57,748 bases of DNA from UBA6921 sp031363085 (GTDB taxonomy: Bacteria; Pseudomonadota; Gammaproteobacteria; SG8-11), in NCBI GenBank assembly GCA_031363085.1, contig JANLTU010000183.1, forward strand, positions 1 to 57,748, read 5' to 3'. The notes under the pieces were generated by a model. That model was not told where the DNA came from, did not search any database, and worked only from the letters and a program-made list of their open reading frames with translations. This document shows positions 24,479 through 33,048 of the stretch, piece by piece; within the stretch, counting starts at the first letter, position 1; each line of letters opens with the position of its first letter. The translations under genes were made by a program, and so were the position numbers.

Positions 24479-24488
24479 ATACCCCACG

Positions 24489-26069
24489 CTATACACTCTC
24501 AGCCAACGAAGGAATAACCGGCAGCATCAGCACAGCGGCTTCGGCCGGTGCCGGGCGCAGCACGCCGTTAGCCTTTTGTCGTGAGATCGACGGCACGTCT
24601 TGTTTCTTGAAGTCGAGGCGGCGCACGAACTCTTCCATGATGATGCCGTACAGCTCGTCGCCGAGCTTGACATCTTCGTAGCCTTTGTCGATGTTCGGGT
24701 TGTCGTTGACTTCTATCACGTAGATGCCGCGCTCGGTTTGTTTGAGGTCAACACCGTACAAGCCGTTGCCGATCAAGTTGGCCGCCTTCATCGCGACATC
24801 CACAACCGCTTTGGGCGCTTCGTCGATCATCCATGTTTTGCCTTGACCCTCTTCGATGTTGCCGGACGGATTGTGTTTTACGATCTGCCAGTGTTCTTTG
24901 GACATGAAGTACTGGCAGACGTAAATCGGTTTGCGATTGAGCACGCCGACGCGCCAGTCGAACGGTGTGTAGAGGTACTCCTGCGCCAGGATCAAATCAG
25001 TGTCTTTGAAGCTGCGCGCGACAATCTCTTGCAGCTCTTTTTCATTCGCCGCTTTGAACACGCCCAGCGAAAACGAACCGTCCGGAATCTTCAGCACCAC
25101 CGGATACTGCAACGTCTCTTCCAGCGCCCTGAGATTGCTCTTGTGCAAAATCACCGTCTTGGGCACCGGCACTTTGTTGGTGCTGAGCAACTCTGCCAGA
25201 TAAACCTTGTTGGTGCACTTCACAATCGAGTCGGGATCGTCGATCACCACCATGCCTTCGCTCTCGGCCTTCTTGGCGAAGCGGTAGGTATAGTGGTCGA
25301 TCTTGGTGGTCTCGCGAATGAACAGCGCGTCGTATTCCGCCAGCCGCGAAAAATCTTTGCGCTCGATCAGCTCAACGTTGAGCCCGAGCTTCTTGCCGGC
25401 CTTGACAAATTTCTGCAACGAATGCGGACACGACGGCGGCAACTTTTCGTCCGGGTTGTGCAGAATCGCCACGTCGTAACGCGCCACGCTCTTGGTGCGG
25501 TTGGTGCGCCACGGTTTGCTCAGGTAATGATTCAGCGCTTCGATGAAGGCGGGCTGCTGCTCGGCGTTGATGGCGCTCAAATGAAACGGCTTGATCGATG
25601 CGATGTTCCACTTTCCCTGGTAACGAAACTCAACCTTGAGTAAGGGGCAGCGGAAGGTATCGAAAATCTGCCGTGCCAGGTCTTGTAGTTCTTTGTCGGC
25701 GCAGCGGCCGAAGAAAATTTGCAGCTCAAAGCGGTTTTGTTCCGGCGGCGGCACGCTGCGTTTTTGCAGACTCTTGTGTAACAGCGTGTCGAGATCTTCG
25801 AAATTGAGGCTGTAAATTGCCTTGCTGGAAAGATCGGTGACGGTATGCACCGACGGAATCGATTTGTGTCGCCGCGCCTCACCCAACAACGAGACATAGT
25901 AGCCGATCGACAGATAGCGATAGCTGCGGCACAAGTTTAAAACCTTGATGCCCTTAGTCTTCAGAAAGTCAGGTTGTGACAAATATTCCTTTGCGGTTAC
26001 GACCACCGCCTCAGGATAGTGCGGCTGCCAATCACTGGGGTTTTCCACTACCACGATATGTGAAGTCAT
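24489..26069 (-). CDS. RimK-like ATP-grasp ligase with N-terminal RLAN-type domain
   Basis: A 526-residue protein. The C-terminal ATP-grasp domain is clear: CTNKVYLAELLSTNKVPVP, PVVLKIPDGSFSLGV (ATP-binding strand and loop), the GNGLYGVDLKQTERGIYVIE region and EVNDNPNID, the magnesium-binding Glu/Asn motif. The N-terminal ~250 residues (SHIVVVENPSDWQPHYPEAV, LCRSYRYLSIGYYVSLL) match the RLAN (RimK-like ATP-grasp N-terminal) type. ATP-grasp enzymes join a carboxylate to an amine; related RimK adds glutamate to ribosomal protein S6, but the substrate here is unknown. It starts 1 bp after the GNAT/C39 gene, so the two act as one unit. Confidence 0.9.
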   Translation of the reverse strand: MTSHIVVVENPSDWQPHYPEAVVVTAKEYLSQPDFLKTKGIKVLNLCRSYRYLSIGYYVSLLGEARRHKSIPSVHTVTDLSSKAIYSLNFEDLDTLLHKSLQKRSVPPPEQNRFELQIFFGRCADKELQDLARQIFDTFRCPLLKVEFRYQGKWNIASIKPFHLSAINAEQQPAFIEALNHYLSKPWRTNRTKSVARYDVAILHNPDEKLPPSCPHSLQKFVKAGKKLGLNVELIERKDFSRLAEYDALFIRETTKIDHYTYRFAKKAESEGMVVIDDPDSIVKCTNKVYLAELLSTNKVPVPKTVILHKSNLRALEETLQYPVVLKIPDGSFSLGVFKAANEKELQEIVARSFKDTDLILAQEYLYTPFDWRVGVLNRKPIYVCQYFMSKEHWQIVKHNPSGNIEEGQGKTWMIDEAPKAVVDVAMKAANLIGNGLYGVDLKQTERGIYVIEVNDNPNIDKGYEDVKLGDELYGIIMEEFVRRLDFKKQDVPSISRQKANGVLRPAPAEAAVLMLPVIPSLAESV

Positions 26070-26070
26070 C

Positions 26071-27258
26071 CTAAACCTTTGCTCCGAGGTTGCGCTTGGC
26101 GTGTGACGACTTGCTGGTATTCGACCGCGCCTTCAAAACGATCACCGCCTTTTGCGCTGCCTTCCCATAGCGAGCCATACGTTCAAAATCTTTTTTGAAT
26201 ATCGGCATGTTGATCGACTCCGTTAGCGTCTTTCCAAACTCGTAATCAACGAACGGGTCGTGCACGTAAATGTACTTCTCATCGAAACCCGTCACCACTA
26301 CCCAATGAGGGAATTTTTCATGGTAGATGCGATACGAGCTGATCAACACAATCGGAATGCCGCCCTCCTCGAACTTCTGCTGAATCTCGGCAACCTTCAA
26401 CGCGCCGTACTGAAACTTAATCGGCAGTTGTTGTAATTCCTCCAGAAAATCCTCCTGTGCCAGCCGCATGACTTCTTTTTTGTCAAGATCGCGCACTGTA
26501 TTTAAGAACATGGCGCCTTCATCGTTAACGTACACTTCCACGTCGAAGCCGCGATGATAAGCGGCGAGTGCCATGCCGTACGGACTACAACCGCCATGCC
26601 CCGAAGTCATGAAAATCGTAGTGGACTCGCGCCAGATGCGCAATTCCATTTTTCTATCCAGTAGCAAGTCGGGATGAAATGCCTTCATCGCCATCATGAT
26701 CGCGGCGGGACCGCAGGTGAAGTCTAAGGTTTGCTCGTAAAACGGCACGCGCACCATGTCCAGATCGAGTTGCGGCGCCAGCGATTTTTCGAAGCGCAGC
26801 GCGTCCTGGTGGTCTTCGTAATAATCCGGAATCGACCCGAATTGTTTGTAGCCGCATTTCTTAAACAGACTGATCGACGCGCGGTTGTCAGTGCGAATTT
26901 CCAGCCGCATGTGCACGCAGTCGTTGTCGATGGCCATATGCTCGGCGGCTTGCACCAGCGCCCGCCCCACACCCTGCCCCTGCGCATCTGGGCCCACCGC
27001 GATTGAATACAAGCGAGCGAGTGAGGTGCCGTCGTTGAATAACACGATGCAGTAGCCGCGCAACACGCCGCTGGCCTCGTCGACCAGGGTTTCGGCGTTA
27101 CCCTTGGCGAGCAAGTAACGAAAGCTGCGCGGCGACAGCCGGTCGGTCACGAAGCAGTGATTTTCCAGGCTTACCAACGCGGCCAAATCGTCGAGCCGCG
27201 CCGGACGAATCACGCTGACATTGCGATTTTTTCGTTTCAAAATGCCGGAGGATTTCAT
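26071..27258 (-). CDS. GNAT acetyltransferase fused to a C39-like cysteine peptidase
   Basis: A 395-residue fusion. Residues ~14-160 form a GNAT domain (VIRPARLDDLAALVSLENHC, the CoA loop SIAVGPDAQGQGVGRALVQA and RASISLFKKCGYKQFG). Residues ~168-375 form a papain-like C39 peptidase with the family signature Q176-x5-Cys182 (FYEQTLDFTCGPAA), His318 (KFPHWVVVTGF) and Asp334 (VHDPF), so the catalytic triad looks complete. C39 enzymes elsewhere cut leader peptides at double-Gly sites, usually as part of ABC exporters, while this one is soluble and has no transporter. Together with the adjoining ATP-grasp gene it suggests peptide processing and modification. Confidence 0.88.
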   Translation of the reverse strand: MKSSGILKRKNRNVSVIRPARLDDLAALVSLENHCFVTDRLSPRSFRYLLAKGNAETLVDEASGVLRGYCIVLFNDGTSLARLYSIAVGPDAQGQGVGRALVQAAEHMAIDNDCVHMRLEIRTDNRASISLFKKCGYKQFGSIPDYYEDHQDALRFEKSLAPQLDLDMVRVPFYEQTLDFTCGPAAIMMAMKAFHPDLLLDRKMELRIWRESTTIFMTSGHGGCSPYGMALAAYHRGFDVEVYVNDEGAMFLNTVRDLDKKEVMRLAQEDFLEELQQLPIKFQYGALKVAEIQQKFEEGGIPIVLISSYRIYHEKFPHWVVVTGFDEKYIYVHDPFVDYEFGKTLTESINMPIFKKDFERMARYGKAAQKAVIVLKARSNTSKSSHAKRNLGAKV

Positions 27259-27332
27259 GGCGGCAGATGCTTGGACAAATGGCTGCGACTGTCAATGACT
27301 CGCGCGAAATTTATCCGGCAGTTAAGTAACCG

Positions 27333-28130
27333 CTAGCGCGCTTGCAGTAGAAACTCGACCCTGATATTCGACCCATAGCGCAACTCGCCAAAGCCACCGC
27401 TGCCAGCATCGTTGGCGGTTGCGTTGCCGGCAAATTCAGGGCTGCTTTGAATTGCCACGGAGGATTGAAGCGCCGCTTCACTCAACGACCGGTTGCGCTG
27501 ATAAGTAAACGGTGCGACGACCTGCTGCACCGGTTGATAGCTATCGTCATCCACACGCAGTGGCGTAAGCGTAATTCCGAGGGCTTTTTCATAAGCGGAT
27601 TTTTTACGCGCGATGTCGGCGAGCGCATCATCCAGCGCGTTGCCCTGGTGGTTTTTTTTGTTTGAATCTTCAAACAGCGTTGCGAGGTAAGAAACCTCTT
27701 TCATGCTATCCACCGCTTGCGCGATCACGGCCATATCGTCTTCGCCGCGCACCACCACGCTCACGTCGTTGCTGATTTCATAACTCGACGGTTTGTCGCC
27801 GAAAAATCCGTAATTGGGCAGTGAAGAAAATTTCGCCGCCACGATGCGATCCGGCGGAATGCCTGCCTGTTGCAGTTGCTGGCTGAGCTTGGTACGCACC
27901 TCACGATTCTTCTTCAGCGCCTGCACAAACGTCGCGTCTTTGGTTTTAACACGCAGCGTGACGCTCGCCCGATCCGCTTGCACCTTGACCTCGCTGCTCC
28001 CGACAATCGCAACCACACGCTTTTCATCAAGCAAATAATTAGCCAGCTCCGCAGGATCACCCTTGAGCTCCGGCGCCGCAGACAACACCGTGGGCATCAA
28101 CACTAAACCCAATAACGCGTAACGAACCAT
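27333..28130 (-). CDS. SIMPL-domain (DUF541, Omp28/BP26-like) periplasmic protein
   Basis: A 265-residue protein with a signal peptide (MVRYALLGLVLMPTVLSAAP). The mature part shows the SIMPL pattern: VVAIVGSSEVKVQADRASVT, LSQQLQQAGIPPDRI, SYEISNDVSVVVRGEDDMAV and ALDDALADIARKKSAYEKAL. Such proteins form ring or channel-like assemblies in the envelope; their exact role is unclear. ATG 28130 is preceded by a GGAGG site; the frame reaches up to 28160, which is less likely. It stands alone, 74 bp downstream of the GNAT/C39 start. Confidence 0.88.
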   Translation of the reverse strand: MVRYALLGLVLMPTVLSAAPELKGDPAELANYLLDEKRVVAIVGSSEVKVQADRASVTLRVKTKDATFVQALKKNREVRTKLSQQLQQAGIPPDRIVAAKFSSLPNYGFFGDKPSSYEISNDVSVVVRGEDDMAVIAQAVDSMKEVSYLATLFEDSNKKNHQGNALDDALADIARKKSAYEKALGITLTPLRVDDDSYQPVQQVVAPFTYQRNRSLSEAALQSSVAIQSSPEFAGNATANDAGSGGFGELRYGSNIRVEFLLQAR

Positions 28131-28441
28131 GGCAACCTCCTTCAATAGTGGGTCATGCACTTAACCGCATGCGACGCTCAGTATAGTGCGAACGAGGGGG
28201 CTATCGACGGGAATGCCACGGCACTTCTTTTTTAAAAACAGCGAGACTAAAGCTCACCGGCTAACGCCGGTAATTTTAACCTCATGACGGAAAACAAATA
28301 TCGATCTTCAATATGAGTCATGAAGTTCAGCAGGCAGGTTTGTTGCGGGGAACAGAGTAGATATTCGCGTTATTCCGGCGCGAGAAAAAAGCCCGTCCAC
28401 GAGTATGGACGGGCAGTGAAGTGTGTATCGCTTGTTAAGTG
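28131..28441. other. Intergenic region between two minus-strand units
   Basis: No gene is supported. A small hairpin ACCGGC-TAAC-GCCGGT at 28256-28271 followed by AATTTT is seen on the plus strand; its use is unclear because both flanking genes run the other way. The T-tract terminator at 28385-28414 is listed separately. The promoter of the SIMPL gene should lie within 28131-28200 and is not recognisable. Confidence 0.4.
28385..28414 (-). terminator. Intrinsic terminator of the DUF1501-like operon
   Basis: Perfect 9-bp stem (GCCCGTCCA 28391-28399 and TGGACGGGC 28406-28414, loop CGAGTA). On the minus strand it is followed by TTTTTTCTCG. It lies 27 bp past the DUF1501-like stop. Confidence 0.9.
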
Positions 28442-30091
28442 TCAGCTCTCGATTGGGCCGTACCCATTGGGAGCTAACATCGGATCGGCGGTGAGTACAT
28501 TAGGATTTTGTACGCCGAAGTATTTGTATACGGTCGCCGCGATGGAATACGGCTGGAAGGTTCGTGCGTCTTTGGCAAGATCGGGGGTGGTATACAAACG
28601 GTTATCATTGCCGCTGCCGACAACTTTGGTTGCACCCACAACTTGCCCTAACGTGCGACCCGGCACCCCAGAGGCTCCAGGAACGTAATGGCCACCCAAG
28701 GTGTAGAGATTCATGTTGTTACCGTGATCCCAACCCATGGAGCCGTTGAGATTCACGTTACGCCCGAATTCACCGAATACGTTAATCACCACGTCATTAC
28801 GCGCATTGTTGTCAGGCGTCGTACCCGTAACTGTACCGGTACGTAAAAGGCGTATCGCATTACGCAAGTCACTCATCAAGGCGAGCATGCGTTGTTCATA
28901 TTTAACAATCGAGTTGTCATGATCGTCCCAACCACCCAAGCCGCCGGTGCTTAGCGTAATAAAACGAGTATCTTTATTAACCAGCGCAAATAACACCGCG
29001 TTGCGTAGCGTCACCCCAAAGCCACTCGAAAAACTCAATGATCCCTGTTTGATTGCCGTGGTGTTGGTGCCGAGGCCGTCTTGCAGAAAAAAACTAGTAT
29101 CGGCGGTATTCGGCACATTGTTGTTATTAAGCGTACCGAATGCACCACCAACACCCGTAGCAGGCACTCTCCCCGTGAGATTGGTAAACATTGCGTCGAA
29201 TTTTTCATTTAAGTCGGCGCGCCTTCCAAACGCAGTGACGTATCGTCCATAACTCGGTGAATAACCGCCAGACACGGCATCGGCCAACTGTCCGAGTACC
29301 GAACTGCATGCTTGAGTTTTTCCACCCACAATGCAGTCAGGTGCTGCGCTGAAATTACTATTAAAGGCGCGCGCATAGCCGTAGGGGTTTTTCAAATCGC
29401 TGCCCAAACTGACGGCGCGCAACTGCGGCGGCAAGCCAATATCACCCAGGTCGTACGATACCGGTTGGCTCTCGAAAGTTACAAACGGCATGATGGGCTG
29501 TTGGGTGGGGTCGGGATTTTCAAATTTATCCGCCATCTTCACCCGTAAGATCGCTGCCAGCGTTGTGCCAATACCGGGCGTATTCATCGTTGCAAGTCCA
29601 CCGGTTTGAGCTGTGAAAATACTTTCGCGATGCGCCTTGGTATCGCCCTGCACACGATTAATGGTGCGATATATCGACATTTGCTTGTCGGTAATCAGAT
29701 CTTCCATGATCAAGCCACCGGCATTTTTCCATAGCGAATTGCCTGTGATCTGGCCGCTATTATCGGCACGTTTAAATGTCTGGGTAATGTCGGGACGCGC
29801 TACTTTATAGTCGTTTTGCGACATGCCTTTCGAACCCAACGGGCCAGTAATATCTTCAATATTCAGCAAATTGCCGGCCAGCTCCGAAGGGCCGCCGTAC
29901 ATGTAGATATTAATCACGGTCGGCAATGAAGCTGGCGCAATAAAATCTATCTCGCCATTGACAATCGCCCGTGCGTTGCGCAGTTCACGCGTGGAAATAT
30001 TCGCCGCAAAACCTTGTTTTGCAAGAAAGGAAGGAATCGTCACGGATGCGCCCATCAAACCCAGCGCTTTAATTAAATCTCGTCGGTTCAT
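28442..30091 (-). CDS. DUF1501-like Tat-exported protein
   Basis: A 549-residue protein with a twin-arginine-type signal (MNRRDLIKALGLMGASVTIP, cut likely after QGFA). The body has an alkaline-phosphatase/sulfatase-like layout expected for DUF1501 proteins: VINIYMYGGPSELAGN near the N-terminus, TRFITLSTGGLGGWDDHDNS, VINVFGEFGRNVNLNGSMGW, then WDHGNNMNLYTLGGHYVPG. Aspartate and histidine residues in these loops could bind metals. The Asn/Thr/Gly-rich composition differs from neighbours. It is 12 bp downstream of the lipoprotein gene and has a GGGGAG site. Function of the family is not established. Confidence 0.8.
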   Translation of the reverse strand: MNRRDLIKALGLMGASVTIPSFLAKQGFAANISTRELRNARAIVNGEIDFIAPASLPTVINIYMYGGPSELAGNLLNIEDITGPLGSKGMSQNDYKVARPDITQTFKRADNSGQITGNSLWKNAGGLIMEDLITDKQMSIYRTINRVQGDTKAHRESIFTAQTGGLATMNTPGIGTTLAAILRVKMADKFENPDPTQQPIMPFVTFESQPVSYDLGDIGLPPQLRAVSLGSDLKNPYGYARAFNSNFSAAPDCIVGGKTQACSSVLGQLADAVSGGYSPSYGRYVTAFGRRADLNEKFDAMFTNLTGRVPATGVGGAFGTLNNNNVPNTADTSFFLQDGLGTNTTAIKQGSLSFSSGFGVTLRNAVLFALVNKDTRFITLSTGGLGGWDDHDNSIVKYEQRMLALMSDLRNAIRLLRTGTVTGTTPDNNARNDVVINVFGEFGRNVNLNGSMGWDHGNNMNLYTLGGHYVPGASGVPGRTLGQVVGATKVVGSGNDNRLYTTPDLAKDARTFQPYSIAATVYKYFGVQNPNVLTADPMLAPNGYGPIES

Positions 30092-30103
30092 GGCGTACTC
30101 CCC

Positions 30104-31831
30104 TTAGTTCACAGCGTTGTAGAAATAGGATTCAGGCAAGCGCGACAGATAATCCATCACAATCATCGCGCGGATCGGTGTATTGCCTTCAGTGAAATAG
30201 CCCAGACATCCGGAAGCGTTCGCCTTCATGCAGTCGATGCTGCTTGATGTTCCGGGCATGCGCGCGGTATTGATCACTTGCGTAAGCACCGATGCTTCAT
30301 CGGCCGTCGGGGCGCGCCCCAATACCGAGATAAACATGTAGCTGATGAAATCTGCGGTAGACAGTTTTTTCACATCTGCAATCAACTCCGGACCCCACCC
30401 CTCGCTCTGGATCTCTTTGGCGTCAAAACTTGGGTCACTGGATAGTTTCGCGTTACTTGGAACCAGCACCGAACTGCGCAATCCATTTTGTTGATACGAC
30501 GTGGCCAACACATCGGATGGTACGGTCGGCCAACGGCCCAGTTTCAAACTAAAGGCCGGTTGGTACATTCTTGGCAAGGACGCATTTATGTTGGAGCTAA
30601 CTCGATCAGTATTGATTTCGTTAAAGAACGAGTCGTAAGACCGCCAATGCACGCGTGCCGCGACGTTGAAGTAACTTTCTTCAAACCACTTCGAACGCTC
30701 CATGTTCAGCAAGAATTCCTTGGAAAATAAGATCGCAAGAAATAGATCCTTGAAGGTGGTCGGATTCGATGCAGCGATATCGCGCGCCAAGTTTGACCGG
30801 ATATCGGCGTTGTACTCGACACCGAACATATGATCGATCAACACCGTTGTGACGCGCGGTATCACTAGCGGATGGTTGGAGATTGCAGCGAATACATCGT
30901 CACAGGTCGTTACGTAATAACTGTCAAGAATTAGCTGTGGCTCGGTGTTTTCGTTTGGCCCTTTCATCAATTTATAGTCATGAGCATCATCGCTCAATGA
31001 CCAGTTTTGGCATGCCTTGGACGCCTTCGGAACATCGGCGTCACGGTCAAACAGGCCGAGATAAATCTCGATCATTTCACGGGTATTGTCCTCCGGCGAA
31101 CGGAAGCGCTTCCAGTTTGATTCGGATTTTTCATGCGCGAGAATAATTGAGCGAATGGGCGTATTTGCCTTCAGTGCAATCACCATGTTCTCGTAAAGCG
31201 TTTGCACATCGATGGGATCAACCGAGTCAATTTCCTCGGCCGGCGAGAACATGATGGTGTTAACTAATTTATAAGCCATCCAACGTGCGAAAAAATCGTC
31301 GCTCAGCGACGTTTCGTGCAGGTACGCCAGCGGATACTGCAGCGGCTTGTTGTTTGCGTCGAACGAATATTTCCCGGCAACTTTCAGGATCGTGTTTCCA
31401 TCAATCAGGTCAACAACCTCATTTTTACTTCGTGCACGCGAAGAGAGGTCATTGGGTAATGGCATTTTTGTCGGTGTGCGCTTCAACTGCTCGACCGTCA
31501 AATCGGCTGGCAATGGCGTATCAAGGCTCTTCCGCAGCTTGCCAATCAAATTGCCATACTTGTCAGACACCGCCAGCTTGCTGGTGTCCGCACCGATGCT
31601 GCCTGCGACAAAAAAGTCACTCGCTGACACCCCGGTGAACAGCGCGCTGGTCAACTTATTAGCCACCTGGTACTGCTGTAACGGAGACAGCGCGGCGTAC
31701 GATGCCGAGTCTAATTGTGCGGCGGAACCTTTCAGGCTATTCACACCAGTGGGTGTGGGCGAGCCCGGTGAACATGCCGCCACACCCAAAACAATGCTCG
31801 CCACGACGACTAAATTTAGTTGTTTCTTCAT
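30104..31831 (-). CDS. Lipoprotein, partner of the DUF1501-like protein
   Basis: A 575-residue protein with a lipoprotein signal (MKKQLNLVVVASIVLGVAAC, lipid Cys20). The mature part is mostly helical with recurring polar and aromatic stretches (DDFFARWMAYKLVNTIMFSP, ILAHEKSESNWKRFRSPEDN, AARVHWRSYDSFFNEINTDR). Pairing of DUF1501-type proteins with large companions of the DUF1800/DUF1553 type is known in several bacteria; this may be a distant relative, but I cannot name the family. A GGGGAA site precedes ATG 31831, and it is the first gene of the two-gene operon. Confidence 0.7.
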   Translation of the reverse strand: MKKQLNLVVVASIVLGVAACSPGSPTPTGVNSLKGSAAQLDSASYAALSPLQQYQVANKLTSALFTGVSASDFFVAGSIGADTSKLAVSDKYGNLIGKLRKSLDTPLPADLTVEQLKRTPTKMPLPNDLSSRARSKNEVVDLIDGNTILKVAGKYSFDANNKPLQYPLAYLHETSLSDDFFARWMAYKLVNTIMFSPAEEIDSVDPIDVQTLYENMVIALKANTPIRSIILAHEKSESNWKRFRSPEDNTREMIEIYLGLFDRDADVPKASKACQNWSLSDDAHDYKLMKGPNENTEPQLILDSYYVTTCDDVFAAISNHPLVIPRVTTVLIDHMFGVEYNADIRSNLARDIAASNPTTFKDLFLAILFSKEFLLNMERSKWFEESYFNVAARVHWRSYDSFFNEINTDRVSSNINASLPRMYQPAFSLKLGRWPTVPSDVLATSYQQNGLRSSVLVPSNAKLSSDPSFDAKEIQSEGWGPELIADVKKLSTADFISYMFISVLGRAPTADEASVLTQVINTARMPGTSSSIDCMKANASGCLGYFTEGNTPIRAMIVMDYLSRLPESYFYNAVN

Positions 31832-32338
31832 GCATTTTCCCCGCTAACTTTCATGAGCTGCCACACGCAGATACGGCAACGACCGACATTTTTCGTGCGC
31901 GATGGTGGTTACAACGCCTTAAAAAATTCTTAACCAGTTCAGCCAGATACAATGCGCCATTTATACATCGGCGCTGGACAAAAAACCGGCACTGCCGATC
32001 AGTCAAGTTGTGATGATGACTACATTCTTCGCTCTATTTCTGAGTAACGTGACGGAGTGAAACTGATTTCTGTGAAGGCGTATATGAAGGCGTATATCTA
32101 GCGCCGAAACAGTTGGCTAAACACTAGATAGAGCCCAGTACCGTACTTCTAAATGGAAGCCAATAGATCACTTGCTTGGTTGAGTAACGCTTTTAACTAC
32201 CGCGCTCTATATTTAGTATCGGGTAGGAGAAATACCGCACGCTGGGAATCAATACGAGAAGCGGACAATTCTCTAGTTTTGGTCTGCGTTTCGGTTGACC
32301 CACTCGGAGGCCGCCAGTACCATACGCTTCCTCTACAT
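31832..32338. other. 507-base gap before tRNA-Asn
   Basis: No gene is supported on either strand. A perfect tandem duplication of 12 bases (TGAAGGCGTATA at 32073-32084 and 32085-32096) is present. The promoter of the 575-aa lipoprotein (minus strand) and that of the tRNA (plus strand) must lie here, but neither is clear. Confidence 0.5.
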
Positions 32339-32414
32339 TCCCCGGTAGCTCAGTCGGTAGAGCAGGTGACTGTTAATCACCTGGTCGGCGGTTCGAGTCC
32401 GTCCCGGGGAGCCA
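32339..32414 (+). tRNA. tRNA-Asn (GTT)
   Basis: 76 nt including an encoded CCA. The acceptor stem TCCCCGG (32339-32345) pairs with CCGGGGA (32404-32410), discriminator G, CCA 32412-32414. D-arm AGCTCAGTCGGTAGAGC, anticodon stem-loop GGTGA-CTGTTAA-TCACC with anticodon GTT, and T-loop GGTTCGAGTCC are all intact. A terminator follows. Confidence 0.98.
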
Positions 32415-32434
32415 ATTAAGTCGGTAACAATCAA

Positions 32435-32461
32435 GGGCTGCTGCGCCGCAGCCCTTTTTTA
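32435..32461 (+). terminator. Intrinsic terminator after tRNA-Asn
   Basis: GGGCTGC (32435-32441), loop TGCGCC, GCAGCCC (32448-32454), followed by at least seven T. Perfect 7-bp stem with T-tract on the plus strand, about 20 bp after the tRNA. Confidence 0.92.
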
Positions 32462-32565
32462 TTTCCGCATTACTTATTTGGCAGCACGTCGCACCATTCA
32501 CCGTTTTAAGCTTTCCATAATGGCCGTGCGGTAACGTCATACCATTCAATCACGGAGTGATTCCC

Positions 32566-32877
32566 ATGGAAAAAATTGAACGCAAAGACCTGTGGCTAGA
32601 AGTCGAAAGAATTGCGGCAGAGTGGAGTGAGTCGCTCGGTACCGAACGCCCTGCCCTCCCCCTCGAACGTCTGCGCCCGTTGTGGAACAGCAATCATCGG
32701 CTGATGGCAAACGATCACACGAAACTCGAAGCGCTGATGCGCGAGAACATGCTGCTGAAATTCGAGCTGACGCAGATCAAACGACAACTTGAACGCGTAT
32801 CCGGCGGTGCGGCGAATACGTCGAGTTCTGATCGCAGACAAGCTGAGCGCCGAACCCACGACTATCTCTACGAGTGA
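32566..32877 (+). CDS. Small coiled-coil protein, 103 aa, unknown function
   Basis: GGAG about 9 bases before ATG 32566 supports this start; a GTG three codons upstream also exists. The N-terminal half (MEKIERKDLWLEVERIAAEW) and the helix LEALMRENMLLKFELTQIKR with heptad leucines suggest a coiled coil. The C-terminal tail SSDRRQAERRTHDYLYE is strongly charged and basic. No membrane helix or signal peptide. It lies alone between the tRNA and the lipoprotein gene. Not recognised. Confidence 0.7.
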   Translation: MEKIERKDLWLEVERIAAEWSESLGTERPALPLERLRPLWNSNHRLMANDHTKLEALMRENMLLKFELTQIKRQLERVSGGAANTSSSDRRQAERRTHDYLYE

Positions 32878-33048
32878 AATCTCCCACCGCACACACTAAA
32901 CTTGGCGCAACTCGGTGGTCCACGGGGTGCCGTTGGTTTTTTCGTAGTCTATACTTGCTATAGATTGGGATTTTTTTACCGCGCGCTAAAACGCGACCTG
33001 ACCGATTAAAAAAACGCCACTTAAACGCCACTTACAGGAGAGGGTTTC

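Noticed and set aside
24600..25643. A 347-codon open frame on the plus strand
   Set aside because: It is a shadow of the ATP-grasp gene on the minus strand, with His/Val/Phe-rich composition and no motif.
32041..32338. A possible second RNA gene just before tRNA-Asn
   Set aside because: No cloverleaf or strong stem was found.
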